A stretch of 64,000 bases of DNA from Propionivibrio soli (GCF_025770765.1 NZ_JANZKY010000003.1:1-64000); one strand, 5' to 3'. Positions 32,676 to 42,657 are shown, counted from the stretch's first letter. Notes: generated by a model not told the origin, from the sequence alone. Numbers and translations: made by a program.

Positions 32676-33992
32676 TCAAATGAGACCGCTGCGTTTCATT
32701 TCCCAATAGCGATTGACGAGTGCGACCGGCAGTTTCGCCGGAACCGTGTCGAGCACCTGAACGCCCTGCGCGCGCAGGTGCGCCAGTTGCGTTTGACGCG
32801 CCTGCCGGTATTCGACGGCGGCAGCATAACCGAGCGCGCCGTCGAAGTCATCGACGGGCTTTTGCAGGAGGTGTTCGAGCCCGGTTTCGCGCAGGCTGGC
32901 GACCAGGACCAGGTGTTTGCGACGCAATTGCGCGATGCCCGGCAGAAGAGTCGAATCGTCCTCGTCGCGCAGATTGGTGAGCACGACAACGAGTGAGCGT
33001 TTGCGCAGGTTGCGGCCGAGAATTTCGCTGGCGGCGAAATAGTCCGGCGTATTGAGCGTCGGCTGCAGATCGTAGGTCGCATTCAACAACAGTTGCACCG
33101 TGGCCGCCGATTTGCGCGGCGAGAAGTAGCGCGGCGACGGATGGGCGAAAGTGCCGAAGCCGACGGCGTCGCCCTGGCGCAGGGCGACGTAAGCGAGCAG
33201 CAGCATGGCGTTCAGGGTGTGGTCGAAGTGCGAGAGCGCGTCGTCGCGGCTGCGCATGCGCTGGCCACAGTCGAGCAGAAAGACAATCTGCTGGTCGCGC
33301 TCATCCTGGTACTCGCGCACGATCGGCCGGTGCAGACGGGCCGTTGCCTTCCAGTCGATGTGGCGCGGCGAGTCGTCGCGACGGTACTCGCGCAATTGCT
33401 CGAAATCGGAACCCTCGCCACGGCGGCGTCGACGCAGTACGCCGAGTTGCGAGAGGCGATTGTCGGTGGCGAGCAACGCGTACTGGGTGATGCGAGCGAA
33501 GTTCGGGAAAACGCGCACGGTTTCCGGTGCGCCGGCCCGGCACGGCCGAAGCCAGAGGCGGAAGGGCGAGCTGAGGCGGAGTTCCACCGTGTCGAAACGA
33601 TGCTCACCGCGCTCGGTGGGCGTCAGACGGTAGGCGACTTCGCTCCATTGACCGCGTTCGACCGCGAATGCGAGCGGCAAGGCGGGTGCGGCGAAGGCCT
33701 CGGGATGACGGTCGAAGAGCCAGCCGCGGGTGCCCCGCGCGCCGGGCTCGAGCGTGAGGCGCAGGCGGATCGTCTGCTCGACACCGACTGGCCAGATTTG
33801 TGCCGAGCGGCGTTCCACATGCACCGGATTACCGGCTCGCCGGACGAGCCACGCGTCGGCGAGGGCGACCGCCAGGAGCAGCCCGCCGGCCGATTGCCAG
33901 ACGGGCAGTGCCGCCGGAACCCAAATGGCCAGGATGCCGACACCCAGCCAACCGATGACGGCGAGGAGGAGGGGACGGTGGGGAATCAGCAT
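32676..33992 (-). CDS. DUF58 domain-containing protein
   Basis: The 438-residue protein has two N-terminal hydrophobic segments (about 5-45), then beta-rich sequence. The DUF58 core has FEQLREYRRDDSPRHIDWKA (about 200-219) and a von Willebrand A-like fold beginning QQIVFLLDCGQRMRS with an altered MIDAS. The TLNTPDYFAASEILGRNL and LVVVLTNLRDED segments belong to the same fold. DUF58 proteins are almost always encoded next to a MoxR ATPase, as here (36 bases apart), and are thought to be clients or partners of it. The C-terminal half may bind ligands in the periplasm-facing or cytosolic side; topology is not certain. Confidence 0.88.
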   Translation of the reverse strand: MLIPHRPLLLAVIGWLGVGILAIWVPAALPVWQSAGGLLLAVALADAWLVRRAGNPVHVERRSAQIWPVGVEQTIRLRLTLEPGARGTRGWLFDRHPEAFAAPALPLAFAVERGQWSEVAYRLTPTERGEHRFDTVELRLSSPFRLWLRPCRAGAPETVRVFPNFARITQYALLATDNRLSQLGVLRRRRRGEGSDFEQLREYRRDDSPRHIDWKATARLHRPIVREYQDERDQQIVFLLDCGQRMRSRDDALSHFDHTLNAMLLLAYVALRQGDAVGFGTFAHPSPRYFSPRKSAATVQLLLNATYDLQPTLNTPDYFAASEILGRNLRKRSLVVVLTNLRDEDDSTLLPGIAQLRRKHLVLVASLRETGLEHLLQKPVDDFDGALGYAAAVEYRQARQTQLAHLRAQGVQVLDTVPAKLPVALVNRYWEMKRSGLI

Positions 33993-34028
33993 CGCTTTCC
34001 GCGGACGAAAGTAAATAGCATCCGGCGC

Positions 34029-35006
34029 TCACGCACGAGGCGCGGGCACGCTGTCGAGCAGCGCCGTGAGTGAGGTGTCGGCCGTCTGGCCCTCGATTTC
34101 CGCTTCCGGCGAGGTGGCGACGCGGTGGCGCAAGGCCGGCAGGGCAATGCGTTTGATGTCGTCCGGCGTCACGAAGGCACGTCCCTGGAGCAAAGCGGCG
34201 CCGCGCGCGGCGCGGACCAGCGCGATGCTTCCGCGCGGGCCGGCGCCGGTCGAAAAGCCGTTATGGTCGCGCGTGGTGCGCACGAGGTTGACGGCGTAGT
34301 CGAGCACGCGGTCGTCAACGTCGACGAGCGAAGCGGCCGTCTGCAGCGACTCGATGTGCTTGGGCCCGATCAACGTGCTGACCCGGTCGACCGCGAGTTC
34401 GGCGCCGGTGCTCCGTTCTGTGACGGCGCGCGTCAGCGCCGCTTCGTCACGAGCATCCGGGTAGTCGATACGAATCTTGAGCAGGAAGCGGTCGAGCTGT
34501 GCTTCGGGCAATGGGTAGGTGCCTTCCTGTTCGATCGGGTTCTGTGTGGCAAGTACCATGAACGGCTGCGGCAGACGGTTCGCCTTGCCTTCGAGCGTTA
34601 CCTGGTATTCCTGCATCGCTTCGAGCAGGGCGGACTGCGTTTTGGCCGGCGCGCGGTTGATTTCGTCGGCGAGCAGCAGATGCGTGAATACGGGTCCCCG
34701 TCGAGTGACGAAAGTGTTGTTCGCCATGTCGAAGATCGTGTGACCGATCACGTCGGAGGGCATCAGATCAGGCGTGAACTGAATGCGCGCGAAATCACCG
34801 GCAAAGGTTTTGGCGAGAGCCTTCACGAGCAGCGTCTTGCCGAGCCCAGGGACGCCTTCGAGCAGGAGGTGGGCACCGGCGAGCAAGCCGATCAGGACCT
34901 CGTCGATGACGGCGGTCTGACCGACGACGGCCTTGGCGAGTTCGGTACGCATCGCTTGCAGCAGGGCGGCGGCTTTCTGGGTTTGTTCTTCGGTGAGCGT
35001 GCTCAT
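34029..35006 (-). CDS. MoxR family AAA+ ATPase
   Basis: The 325-residue protein has Walker A in LLEGVPGLGKTLLVKALAKT (about 52-71) and Walker B in HLLLADEINRAPAKTQSALL (about 109-128). Sensor 1 lies in VLATQNPIEQEGTYPLPEAQ, sensor 2 in the C-terminal lid (GPRGSIALVRAARGAALLQG). There is no signal or membrane segment. MoxR ATPases act as chaperones that assemble or activate metal- or VWA-containing proteins. Here it would serve the DUF58 protein and neighbouring membrane components. The start follows a TGTCTTCCTGTC-type spacer without a strong SD on the coding strand, but the position fits other MoxR proteins. Confidence 0.95.
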   Translation of the reverse strand: MSTLTEEQTQKAAALLQAMRTELAKAVVGQTAVIDEVLIGLLAGAHLLLEGVPGLGKTLLVKALAKTFAGDFARIQFTPDLMPSDVIGHTIFDMANNTFVTRRGPVFTHLLLADEINRAPAKTQSALLEAMQEYQVTLEGKANRLPQPFMVLATQNPIEQEGTYPLPEAQLDRFLLKIRIDYPDARDEAALTRAVTERSTGAELAVDRVSTLIGPKHIESLQTAASLVDVDDRVLDYAVNLVRTTRDHNGFSTGAGPRGSIALVRAARGAALLQGRAFVTPDDIKRIALPALRHRVATSPEAEIEGQTADTSLTALLDSVPAPRA

Positions 35007-35042
35007 GCGTGTCTTCCTGTCTTCTTGATAGGCGGAGATGAA

Positions 35043-36218
35043 CTAGAGGCGTTGATCGAGGCGTTGCAGCGTTTGCATCGCCTGCGTGAATTCGTCCGGC
35101 GTGCCGGCTTGGCCAGCCGTCATTGCGGCACGAATGGCCTTGGCCGGCTGGGATGTGAGCGAGGCCAGCGCTTCGCATTGCGGCGCGACGAGCAGACGGT
35201 TGAGGTAGGGATGACGCAACGTGATGCGCTTGCGCACGGATTGCCGAACCGTCGCCAGCCAGTACTCGATACCTCCCTCGCGCCAGACGCTGCGCCCGAT
35301 CGCCGAGAGGTGCTCGATCAAGCCCCGACGCTCCGCGGCGTGCTCCGGCAAGGTGCCGCCGAAGCGGGGTACCACGTACCAGAGCCACAAGGCGATCAGG
35401 ACCGCCGTGCTGGCCGTCGCCGTCCATGCCGATTCCACGAGCCATTGCCAGAGCGTCGGCACTTCCATGCGCGAGGCGAGGCGAATTTCGCCGCGAGGCT
35501 GGTAGCGGTCGAGGAGCGCCCATAGGAGTTCGGCGTGGTCGTGATTTCCCAAATCGTAGTTGCGGAAAGGCGTCAAGCCAGCAACCACGGTGATCTGGCC
35601 CTTCCCCCAGCCGTAATGCAGCAGGCGGCTGTTTTCTTCGCTGGGCCCGACGTGCCAGGCGGGGTCGATGGCGCCGCGCGTTAGCCCCGCGCCCGTTTGC
35701 CGCAGGCGGAAGACGGTAGCCCGGCCGGGGATGGCGAATTCGACGAATTCGGCGTTCTCGGGCGCAGCTGCGGTGGCCTGGGTGGTTTTGTCCTTGTCGG
35801 CCTCGTTCGGGCGGCACTGCAACGCAGAGGGGCGATAGCGCGTAATGCCGAGCCGCGCCAACACAGGATCGTCCCCGGCCTGTTCGGCGGCGACGACCAG
35901 ATAGCCGCCATTGGCGACCCAGTCCAGAACCCGCTCGGCGCGCGCTTGACTTACGTTGCGCCGCCGGTTGGCGTCAAGGATCACCACCCCGCCGCCCGGG
36001 ATGGCGTCAAGGGCGGCCGGCGAGCGGACATGGACCACCGGTCGGCCCAATTCCTGAAGCAAGCGTTCGAGAGCCAGGAAGGGGTTGCGGCGGGCTTCCT
36101 TCTGTTCGCGTTCCCAGCGCGTCGTCTCCACTTCCTCGAAGTTGTCGAGGAACCACACCGTGGACAACGTAACGGCGGCAATGATGGCGACCACGGACCA
36201 GATGACCGTTCGCTTCAT
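35043..36218 (-). CDS. DUF4350 domain-containing protein
   Basis: The 391-residue protein has an N-terminal membrane helix (TVIWSVVAIIAAVTLSTVWF). It is followed by a DUF4350-like domain (about 45-220) with FLALERLLQELGRPV, GGVVILDANRRRNVSQARAE and LLHYGWGKGQITVVAGLTPF. A second membrane helix (about 270-290; TAVLIALWLWYVVPRFGG) precedes a soluble helical tail. The domain recalls glutamine-amidotransferase-like folds but lacks an obvious catalytic triad. Its ATG overlaps the stop of the DUF4129 gene (ATGA). It sits between DUF4129 and MoxR, the standard order for this gene set. Confidence 0.83.
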   Translation of the reverse strand: MKRTVIWSVVAIIAAVTLSTVWFLDNFEEVETTRWEREQKEARRNPFLALERLLQELGRPVVHVRSPAALDAIPGGGVVILDANRRRNVSQARAERVLDWVANGGYLVVAAEQAGDDPVLARLGITRYRPSALQCRPNEADKDKTTQATAAAPENAEFVEFAIPGRATVFRLRQTGAGLTRGAIDPAWHVGPSEENSRLLHYGWGKGQITVVAGLTPFRNYDLGNHDHAELLWALLDRYQPRGEIRLASRMEVPTLWQWLVESAWTATASTAVLIALWLWYVVPRFGGTLPEHAAERRGLIEHLSAIGRSVWREGGIEYWLATVRQSVRKRITLRHPYLNRLLVAPQCEALASLTSQPAKAIRAAMTAGQAGTPDEFTQAMQTLQRLDQRL

Positions 36219-37816
36219 GCGACCTGCCCCCTACCGTCGGCTAGCCGCGGATCGAAATGGCGTGCCCAATTGCCGCAGAGCTCGTCGGCGGTCGTTGCGT
36301 CAGGCGCTATCGCGGCGTAGGCAGCGAGCTTCCAGGTGTCGAGCAGGCGCGCGAAATACTGAAGGGCCGGGGCTCCAACGTGGCCTCTAACCCGGAGCAG
36401 GCAGCCGTCTTCGGTATCGCCGTCGCGGAACTCGACATGTTCACGATGGATCAGCGTCACCAGTGTGCCGCGGTAAAGGAGGGACAGCCCGCTCGCGAAC
36501 CGCCCGGCATCGAACTCTCCGCGTGCCGCCCCCGGGATGTCGTCGGGCAGCGACTCCGGGCGCACATCCAGGCCGAACAGGCGCTGAGGCGGAGGGGACG
36601 GCTTCGCCCATCGCCCGGCGACGAGGTGACGGTAACGGTAAAGGATGACGAGTATCGCGGCCACCGCGATAACGATGGCCACATAGACGAGCCCGCGCAC
36701 GCCCTTGGCGACGATCTCCGCGATGCGCAGGAGTTTCCGCATCCACCACGGCATCTCCATTTCCTGCGCTTTTTGTTCCTTTTGTTTGGGCTGCCAACTC
36801 GTTTCCTTGACCTCGCGACCGAAAACCGGGTCGGCCAGAATGCGCTCGGCGACCTTCTTGACCTTTCCGTCGGGACGCTCGACTGGCGCCTTGGGGCGGG
36901 GTATCGGCGGAGGCGTCGTCGGTGCTGCCTCCAATTCAGTGACTGGCCCATCGGCCGGGGCGACGGCCGGTACCTGGGCCGCCGCTTCGCGTGGGAACGC
37001 GAGGGGCAGCGCCAGGCCGGCGGTTACCAACAGGAGTCCCACGGCGCGCCGGACCGTCGAGCCGACCTCCTTCAGTCGTTCGCTCATGCGCCGGAAAGCC
37101 ACTTCGATATCCCAGCCTTCCAAGTCGCTGCGCCGATTGATGTAGAGCGAAAACCCGGCGGCCACGTAGAACGGTTCGACGATGGACTCGGCGACGATCC
37201 AGGCGAGATTGAACAGGTGGACGCGCCAGTCTTCGGCGTCCGCCGAGAAAATGCCTGCCCACGAGAAAATCGGCGCGGAATCCCCGGGCGAGAAGATGTC
37301 GAGCAACTCGACGATACCGAGTTCGAAGATGACCACGAGATGCGTGCACACGAAGGTCAGCCAAAGGGCGTAACCGCCTGTACGGCGCCCCAGAACCCGT
37401 CGCCGCGTACGTGCCGCCTTGCCTCGTTGCCCCTCCAGCTGCCAGACGGGCAGATCAAAAGAACGCGTCGGATTGAATCGCCTCAGCGTCAGCCCCGAAA
37501 TCAGTCCCGAGCGGCGGACCAGCCCTGGGAGCGCGCGCCATACCTCGCGTACCGAAGGGGCTCGGCCGAATGACGCTTCAGCGAAGACTTTGAGCAGGAT
37601 GCGGTCGTAAAGGGGTTTCAACCACCAGACGATGAACATGGCCACGCCCGGCCATTGCCAGAGCAGACCGAAGACGATCAGGGCGAAAGCGACAACCGTC
37701 GCGAACCACACGCGGTACACCGGGCCGCACCATTCGCGCAGCATCACCAGACCGAGGTCTAGTGCCTCCCACGGGTTGCGGCGGCGCAACGCGAGCCGGA
37801 GCTGTTCAAGCTGCAT
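36215..37816 (-). CDS. DUF4129 domain-containing membrane protein
   Basis: The 533-residue protein has three to four membrane helices in its first 250 residues (VWFATVVAFALIVFGLLWQW, LWLTFVCTHLVVIFELGIVE). A Pro-rich linker follows (EAAPTTPPPIPRPKAPVERP), then another helix (GLVYVAIVIAVAAILVILYR, about 380-400). The C-terminal DUF4129 segment includes GEFDAGRFASGLSLLYRGTL and ATTADELCGNWARHFDPRLA. DUF4129 domains are often fused to transglutaminases; there is none here. It overlaps both the SpoIIM gene (11 bases) and the DUF4350 gene, so translation is coupled throughout. Confidence 0.82.
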   Translation of the reverse strand: MQLEQLRLALRRRNPWEALDLGLVMLREWCGPVYRVWFATVVAFALIVFGLLWQWPGVAMFIVWWLKPLYDRILLKVFAEASFGRAPSVREVWRALPGLVRRSGLISGLTLRRFNPTRSFDLPVWQLEGQRGKAARTRRRVLGRRTGGYALWLTFVCTHLVVIFELGIVELLDIFSPGDSAPIFSWAGIFSADAEDWRVHLFNLAWIVAESIVEPFYVAAGFSLYINRRSDLEGWDIEVAFRRMSERLKEVGSTVRRAVGLLLVTAGLALPLAFPREAAAQVPAVAPADGPVTELEAAPTTPPPIPRPKAPVERPDGKVKKVAERILADPVFGREVKETSWQPKQKEQKAQEMEMPWWMRKLLRIAEIVAKGVRGLVYVAIVIAVAAILVILYRYRHLVAGRWAKPSPPPQRLFGLDVRPESLPDDIPGAARGEFDAGRFASGLSLLYRGTLVTLIHREHVEFRDGDTEDGCLLRVRGHVGAPALQYFARLLDTWKLAAYAAIAPDATTADELCGNWARHFDPRLADGRGQVA

Positions 37817-38819
37817 GGGTCCGCCGGCCGGCGAAAACGAAGTAGGCGACGAGAACCACCCACAAGGCGATTCCGGCGCCGATCTTGACGTTGAACGGCA
37901 GCGCCCGGTTCGGCGACCACAGGGCTTCGATGAAGGCGGCGCTGAACGTCAGCGCTGCAGCGCCGTAGAGCAGGCGAACGGCGACCTGGGCGGCGTCCTT
38001 GAGGGCGTCGAGGCGGCGCTTGCGCCCCGGCGCGACGAGCGCATAGCCGATGCGCAGTCCGGCCGCTCCGGAGAGGACGATGCCGATCAGTTCAGGCGCG
38101 CTATGTCCGGCGACGAAACCCCAGAACGTCTCGATATAGCCGATTTGGGTCAGGTGGCCGGCGGTGGCGCCGATCATCAGGCCGTTGAATACGATGTAGA
38201 AGAGGCTGCCGAGTCCGAATACGATGCCGCCGGCAAAACACTGGAAATCGATGCGGACGTTATGGGCGATGTAGAACGCAAGCATCGTCAGCTGATCCGA
38301 AGCCCCGCGCGGCCGCCCGAGTCGTTCCGCCGTCGGTGCGTACATTTCCTCATAGCTAGCGGCCTCGCCCGGAGAGAGCAGGTAGTACACGCCGTCGGGG
38401 TACCACTGCAGCAGCGCGAGCGTGATCAGCAGGGGTACAAAGAACAGCGCTGCGGCGGCGAGGATGAAACGCTTCTCTTCGCGCACCAGCCGGGGCAGGC
38501 CGTCGGCGAGGAATTCGAGCCAATGCCCGGCAAGCCGCCGCCGGGCGCCGTAGATCCGCTGATGCGCCGCCAGGACGCGATCGTGCAGCGCGTGCACCAG
38601 CGCGCTCGAATAGCTCCGGTCGCGGGCAAGGGAGAGATCGTGGCATAGGCGCCGGAACGCCGACGGCAGGCAATCGACGGTGAGTTCGTCCGCCGCCGAG
38701 GCTCGCGCCGCCGGTTGCATGACGCGCTTGGCCCTCGATTTACTGCCCGCCGGATTCAGCCAGCGGTCCCATGCTTCCCACTCACTTTGCCGCTGGCGAA
38801 TGAATTGGGTTTCCTTCAT
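37806..38819 (-). CDS. Stage II sporulation protein M-like membrane protein
   Basis: The 337-residue protein has a soluble N-terminus with a WLNPAGSKSRAKRV-type basic region and an RLCHDLSLARDRSYSSALVH segment. SpoIIM-like membrane helices follow: LAAAALFFVPLLITLALLQW, then AFYIAHNVRIDFQCFAGGIV with the family IxHNxRIxFxxFxxGI motif. The GHSAPELIGIVLSGAAGLRI motif is also present. The organism is not a spore former; in Proteobacteria this family accompanies MoxR-DUF58-RDD genes and its role is unknown. It is the first gene of the seven-gene operon. Confidence 0.88.
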   Translation of the reverse strand: MKETQFIRQRQSEWEAWDRWLNPAGSKSRAKRVMQPAARASAADELTVDCLPSAFRRLCHDLSLARDRSYSSALVHALHDRVLAAHQRIYGARRRLAGHWLEFLADGLPRLVREEKRFILAAAALFFVPLLITLALLQWYPDGVYYLLSPGEAASYEEMYAPTAERLGRPRGASDQLTMLAFYIAHNVRIDFQCFAGGIVFGLGSLFYIVFNGLMIGATAGHLTQIGYIETFWGFVAGHSAPELIGIVLSGAAGLRIGYALVAPGRKRRLDALKDAAQVAVRLLYGAAALTFSAAFIEALWSPNRALPFNVKIGAGIALWVVLVAYFVFAGRRTHAA

Positions 38820-39015
38820 GGACGCTTCTTTTTATGAGTGCGGAATCGTAGCGGTTCGCCGGGAAACGCGCCACAACGTGCGCCGTCCGGAAAGAAAACG
38901 GGGACAAGCGGCAGGGATGGGCGGCCGACAGGCAGAAATACACGGCGAACGCCATACGTTGGGGGCACCGCCACCGCATGTCGCCAGTGGCAGGCGAAGC
39001 GAGGCAGAAGTACGC

Positions 39016-39819
39016 CTAGCGGCCCGCCAACTGTTGCTCGGGAGCGTTGAACAGCTCTTCCAGCATGCGCGCGATGCCGTCCAGATGCAGGGCTGGGGCG
39101 ACCCGGTCGGCGATTGCCTTCAGGTCGGGGTGTCCGTTACCCATCGCGATGCCGAGCCCGACGCCCTTGATCATTTCCATGTCGTTGAGCCCGTCCCCGA
39201 AGGCGACCGCCTGCTGCGCCTCGAATCCCGCATCGGCGAGCACCCATTGGCAGCCGGTCCATTTGTTGACGGCCTTCGGCATGATGTCGACGGCGGATTT
39301 GTGCCAGCGCACAAGGTCGAATTCCGGGTAACGGCGGAGGATTTCGGGTACCAGCTCATCGTCGAGTGACTCGTCGAAGAACAGCCACCCCTGGTAAACG
39401 TCCTGATAGAGATAGATCGGGTCGTCGCTCTGGATACCCATTTCGACGGACTCCAGCGGCTCGACGACCGTCGGCACCCGATCGCTGATATAGCCGAGGC
39501 GCCCGGCGTTGATGCCGAAGTAGTGGCCTTGGGCACGCATCCAGCTGAACAGGCTGACCAACGGGTCGCGTTTGAGCGGAATCGACAGGACGACGTCTTC
39601 GCCCTTGAGGATGCGGGCGCCGTTCTGAGTGATCACGTAGCTTGGGTGGATCTGCTTGACGAAAGGTTCTGCGTGCCCGTAGCTGCGCCCGGTGGCGACG
39701 ACCACCGTGTGCCCGGCCTGCCTGAGCCCGGCGATCGCCGTGACCGCCGATTCAGGGATGGCGTTTGTTTTGTGGTCGAGCAGTGTGTTGTCGATGTCGA
39801 AAAAATAGATCTGCTTCAT
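39016..39819 (-). CDS. Cof-type HAD family hydrolase
   Basis: The 267-residue protein has HAD motif I in YFFDIDNTLLDHKT (nucleophile and acid/base Asp) and motif II in VVVATGRSYG. A C2-type cap follows in the middle (about 85-185). Motif III Lys is in VDIMPKAVNKWTG and motif IV in VAFGDGLNDMEMIKGVGLGI. This is the Cof subfamily, which dephosphorylates sugar phosphates, flavin mononucleotide or cofactors. It is probably cytosolic. It stands 40 bases upstream-side of the Gfo/Idh/MocA gene end and may be co-transcribed with it. The substrate is not evident. Confidence 0.9.
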   Translation of the reverse strand: MKQIYFFDIDNTLLDHKTNAIPESAVTAIAGLRQAGHTVVVATGRSYGHAEPFVKQIHPSYVITQNGARILKGEDVVLSIPLKRDPLVSLFSWMRAQGHYFGINAGRLGYISDRVPTVVEPLESVEMGIQSDDPIYLYQDVYQGWLFFDESLDDELVPEILRRYPEFDLVRWHKSAVDIMPKAVNKWTGCQWVLADAGFEAQQAVAFGDGLNDMEMIKGVGLGIAMGNGHPDLKAIADRVAPALHLDGIARMLEELFNAPEQQLAGR

Positions 39820-39859
39820 GAAAACCCGATGGCTGTTGAACGTAGGAACGAGTCCCGCG

Positions 39860-40858
39860 CTAAATGTTTTCCCAGCCGCCGTTCATGTCGGAGCGGAAGA
39901 TGGCATCGATGACCCTCATGTTGGCGATGGCGTCCTCAACGCCGTACGGCGCCTTGATCTCGCCGCGCACGACACGCGCGAAGGCATCGCCTTGCAGCCC
40001 GTACTGGTCGCACGCCGGCATTTCCTCGGCGACGGCGGCGGCCGCGCCAGGCAATGAGCCATCGTCGAGAAAGATGCGCATTTGCTGGCCGGGAACGGCG
40101 TTGAAAGGGATATGGATTTCGAGTCGTTTCTTTGTTCCGACGACGTTCACACGCTGGTAGGGGGCGCTTTGCGTTGAGACCGTGAAGTCCAGGCGGCGCC
40201 CTTCGCCGAAATCGACGATCGCCGTCACGTTGCGGTCGGTGCGGAACATCGGGTCGCGGTCAAACAGCGCAACAGCACGGCACGGCTCCGCTTCGAAGAG
40301 AAAACGCGCGGTTACGATCGGATAACAGCCGATGTCGTAGAGCGCGCCGCCGCCCACTTCAACGCGGTTGCGGATGTTGTTCGGTTGGACGTTGTAGTAC
40401 GAGAAGAACGTCTGGATCGTGCGCAACTCGCCCAGTTCGCCGCTGCGCACCAGTTCGCGTGCCCGCTGCCACTGCGGATGGATGCGCACCATGAAGGCTT
40501 CCGTGATGTGCACCTTGTCGGCGACCGCCCGCAGTTCTTCAGCCTGCGATGCTGTCAGGGCGATCGGCTTTTCGCACAGGACGTGTTTGCCGGCGCGCGC
40601 CGCCGCCAGGGTCATCGGTACGTGCAGGTCGTTCGGCAAGGGGTTGTAGATGGCCTCGATCTCGGGGTCGGCGAGGAGTTCCTCGTAGGATCCGTAGGCT
40701 TTCGGGATGCCGAGTTTTTCCGCCGCTGCCTGCGCGGCGGGCAGCGAGCGCGAGGCAATGGCGCGAATGTCGCACCACTCCGCCTTTTGCATGGCGGGAA
40801 GAACCTTGGATATCCCGATATTGGCGGTGCTCAGTACGCCCCAGGCGACTTTTTTCAT
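39860..40858 (-). CDS. Gfo/Idh/MocA family oxidoreductase
   Basis: The 332-residue protein starts at ATG 40858 (MKKVAWGVLSTANIG), where the Rossmann strand begins; the longer frame to 40912 adds unrelated residues. The N-terminal NAD(P)-binding domain has AIYNPLPNDLHVPMTLAAAR and the conserved Lys of the CEKPIALTASQAEEL motif (about residue 95). A C-terminal alpha/beta sheet domain with GGGALYDIGCYPIVTARFLF (His/Asp region altered to Asp-x-x-Cys-Tyr) completes the family fold. These enzymes oxidise sugars, inositols or trans-dihydrodiols. The substrate is unknown. Confidence 0.9.
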   Translation of the reverse strand: MKKVAWGVLSTANIGISKVLPAMQKAEWCDIRAIASRSLPAAQAAAEKLGIPKAYGSYEELLADPEIEAIYNPLPNDLHVPMTLAAARAGKHVLCEKPIALTASQAEELRAVADKVHITEAFMVRIHPQWQRARELVRSGELGELRTIQTFFSYYNVQPNNIRNRVEVGGGALYDIGCYPIVTARFLFEAEPCRAVALFDRDPMFRTDRNVTAIVDFGEGRRLDFTVSTQSAPYQRVNVVGTKKRLEIHIPFNAVPGQQMRIFLDDGSLPGAAAAVAEEMPACDQYGLQGDAFARVVRGEIKAPYGVEDAIANMRVIDAIFRSDMNGGWENI

Positions 40859-41046
40859 GGCAATGTCCAATTTCAAGTTGGCGTTTCGACCGCCGGCGTG
40901 GCGGCCGCGCAAATGATCAAATAACCGATGGGTATTACATCCGGCTTACGATGCTGCGTTTCTCGCTGCTTCTTGCTGTGCTTACGTTTCCCGCTTTGGT
41001 CAGCGCGGCGGCGGTTTCCGTTCCGTGCGGCAGCTGGAACCCCCTG

Positions 41047-42657
41047 CTAGGCGATCTTCTGACCGTGCTCGCGTGAGGCGTGGAAGCCGACTTTGCTCCA
41101 TTTTTCGCGCGTTACGTCAAGGTTGTAGCGCGTGCTGGCCAGGTACACCAGGTTGCCGTCCACGTCCTTCGCCATACGGTGTTGCTGCTCGCGCTCGAAA
41201 TTCTTGCGTGTCGTCTCGTCGGGGAACGTGAGCCAGCGCGCCGTGTGGATGTCCGCGGCTTCGAAGATGGCGTCGACCTTGTATTCAGTCTGCAGGCGCT
41301 GGGCGACGACTTCGAATTGCAGCGTGCCGACGGCGCCCAATAGCAGGGCACCGGACGCGAGATTTTCGAAGACCTGGATCGCGCCTTCCTCACCGAGTTC
41401 CTGCAAACCCTTCTGCAGTTGCTTGCTCTTCAGCGGATCGCGCAGTCGTGCGCTGCGGAAGAGTTCCGGCGAGAAATAGGGAATGCCCTTGAAGCCGAGC
41501 GTTTCGCCTTCGGTCAACGTGTCGCCGATATGCAACTGGCCATGATTGTGGATGCCAATGATATCGCCGGCGACGGCGTCTTCCATGAGCACGCGTTCGT
41601 TGGCCATGAAGGTCAGCGCGTTGGCGAGCTTCATTTCGCGGTCCATGCGCACGTGCTTCACCTTCATCCCCGCGGTATAACGCCCTGAGCAGACCCGGAA
41701 AAAGGCGATGCGGTCGCGATGCTTCGGGTCCATGTTGGCCTGAATCTTGAACACGAAGCCGGTGAACGGCGCTTCCGCAGGCTCGACCATGCGCGTCCCG
41801 GCATCGCGAGATTGCGGCGGCGGGGCCCAGTCGATCAAAGCTTGCAGGATTTCTTGCACGCCGAAGTTGTTGATCCCCGAGCCGAAAAACACGGGCGTTT
41901 GCTGGCCGGCGACGAAATCCACGATATCAAACGGGCTGCTGGCGCTGCGGATCAGATCCACGTCCTCGCGCAGCTTGCCGACTTCGAGGGGGAAGTCGCG
42001 GTCGAGCAGCGGATTGTCGATGCCTTCGACCTTCTCGGCCTCGGTACGGCGTTCTTCGCCGGGCGCAAAGCGCAGCAGGCTGTCGCTGCCCAGGTGATAG
42101 ACGCCGCGGAACGTCTTGCCCATGCCGATCGGCCACGTGATCGGCGCGCACTCGATGTTGAGCACTTCCTCGATTTCTTCGAGCAGGTCGAAGGGCTCGC
42201 GCACCTCGCGGTCGAGCTTGTTCACGAAGGTGATGATCGGTGTGTTGCGCATCCGGCACACATCGAGCAACTTGATCGTCTGCGCCTCCACGCCCTTGGC
42301 CGCGTCGATCACCATCACGGCCGCATCGACGGCAGTCAGCACGCGGTACGTGTCTTCGGAGAAGTCCTCGTGGCCGGGGGTGTCGAGCAGGTTGACCGTA
42401 TGTCCCTGGTACTCGAACTGCATCACCGAACTCGTGACCGAGATACCGCGCTGCTTTTCCACCTCCATCCAGTCGGAGGTCGCGTGGCGCGCGCTCTTGC
42501 GGCTCTTCACCGTGCCGGCCAGCTGGATCGCGCCGCCGAAGAGCAGCAGTTTCTCGGTCAGCGTCGTTTTGCCGGCGTCCGGGTGGGAAATGATGGCAAA
42601 CGTGCGCCGTTTCTGGACGTCGCGCAGAATGTCGGGCGGAAAAGGAAGCGAACTCAT
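41047..42657 (-). CDS. prfC: Peptide chain release factor 3
   Basis: The 536-residue length is standard. G1 is [20 protein letters not shown]. The switch region contains [21 protein letters not shown]3 is [20 protein letters not shown] and G4 is [10 protein letters not shown]. The domain II/III region includes GPVFGSG-like [16 protein letters not shown] and the C-terminal [22 protein letters not shown]3 is a GTPase that recycles RF1 and RF2 from the ribosome after termination. It is monocistronic by position and opposite to the small periplasmic protein gene. Confidence 0.97.
   Translation of the reverse strand: MSSLPFPPDILRDVQKRRTFAIISHPDAGKTTLTEKLLLFGGAIQLAGTVKSRKSARHATSDWMEVEKQRGISVTSSVMQFEYQGHTVNLLDTPGHEDFSEDTYRVLTAVDAAVMVIDAAKGVEAQTIKLLDVCRMRNTPIITFVNKLDREVREPFDLLEEIEEVLNIECAPITWPIGMGKTFRGVYHLGSDSLLRFAPGEERRTEAEKVEGIDNPLLDRDFPLEVGKLREDVDLIRSASSPFDIVDFVAGQQTPVFFGSGINNFGVQEILQALIDWAPPPQSRDAGTRMVEPAEAPFTGFVFKIQANMDPKHRDRIAFFRVCSGRYTAGMKVKHVRMDREMKLANALTFMANERVLMEDAVAGDIIGIHNHGQLHIGDTLTEGETLGFKGIPYFSPELFRSARLRDPLKSKQLQKGLQELGEEGAIQVFENLASGALLLGAVGTLQFEVVAQRLQTEYKVDAIFEAADIHTARWLTFPDETTRKNFEREQQHRMAKDVDGNLVYLASTRYNLDVTREKWSKVGFHASREHGQKIA

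Noticed and set aside
31067-38819. A sporulation role for the SpoIIM-like gene
   Set aside because: No other sporulation gene is present and the surrounding genes are Gram-negative (porin, OmpA lipoprotein, LPS-type envelope genes). The family name is historical.
40951-41076. A 41-codon frame with a signal-peptide-like N-terminus between the Gfo/Idh/MocA gene and prfC
   Set aside because: No ribosome site, no conserved sequence after the hydrophobic start, and it runs into the 3' end of prfC. It could be a remnant but cannot be supported.
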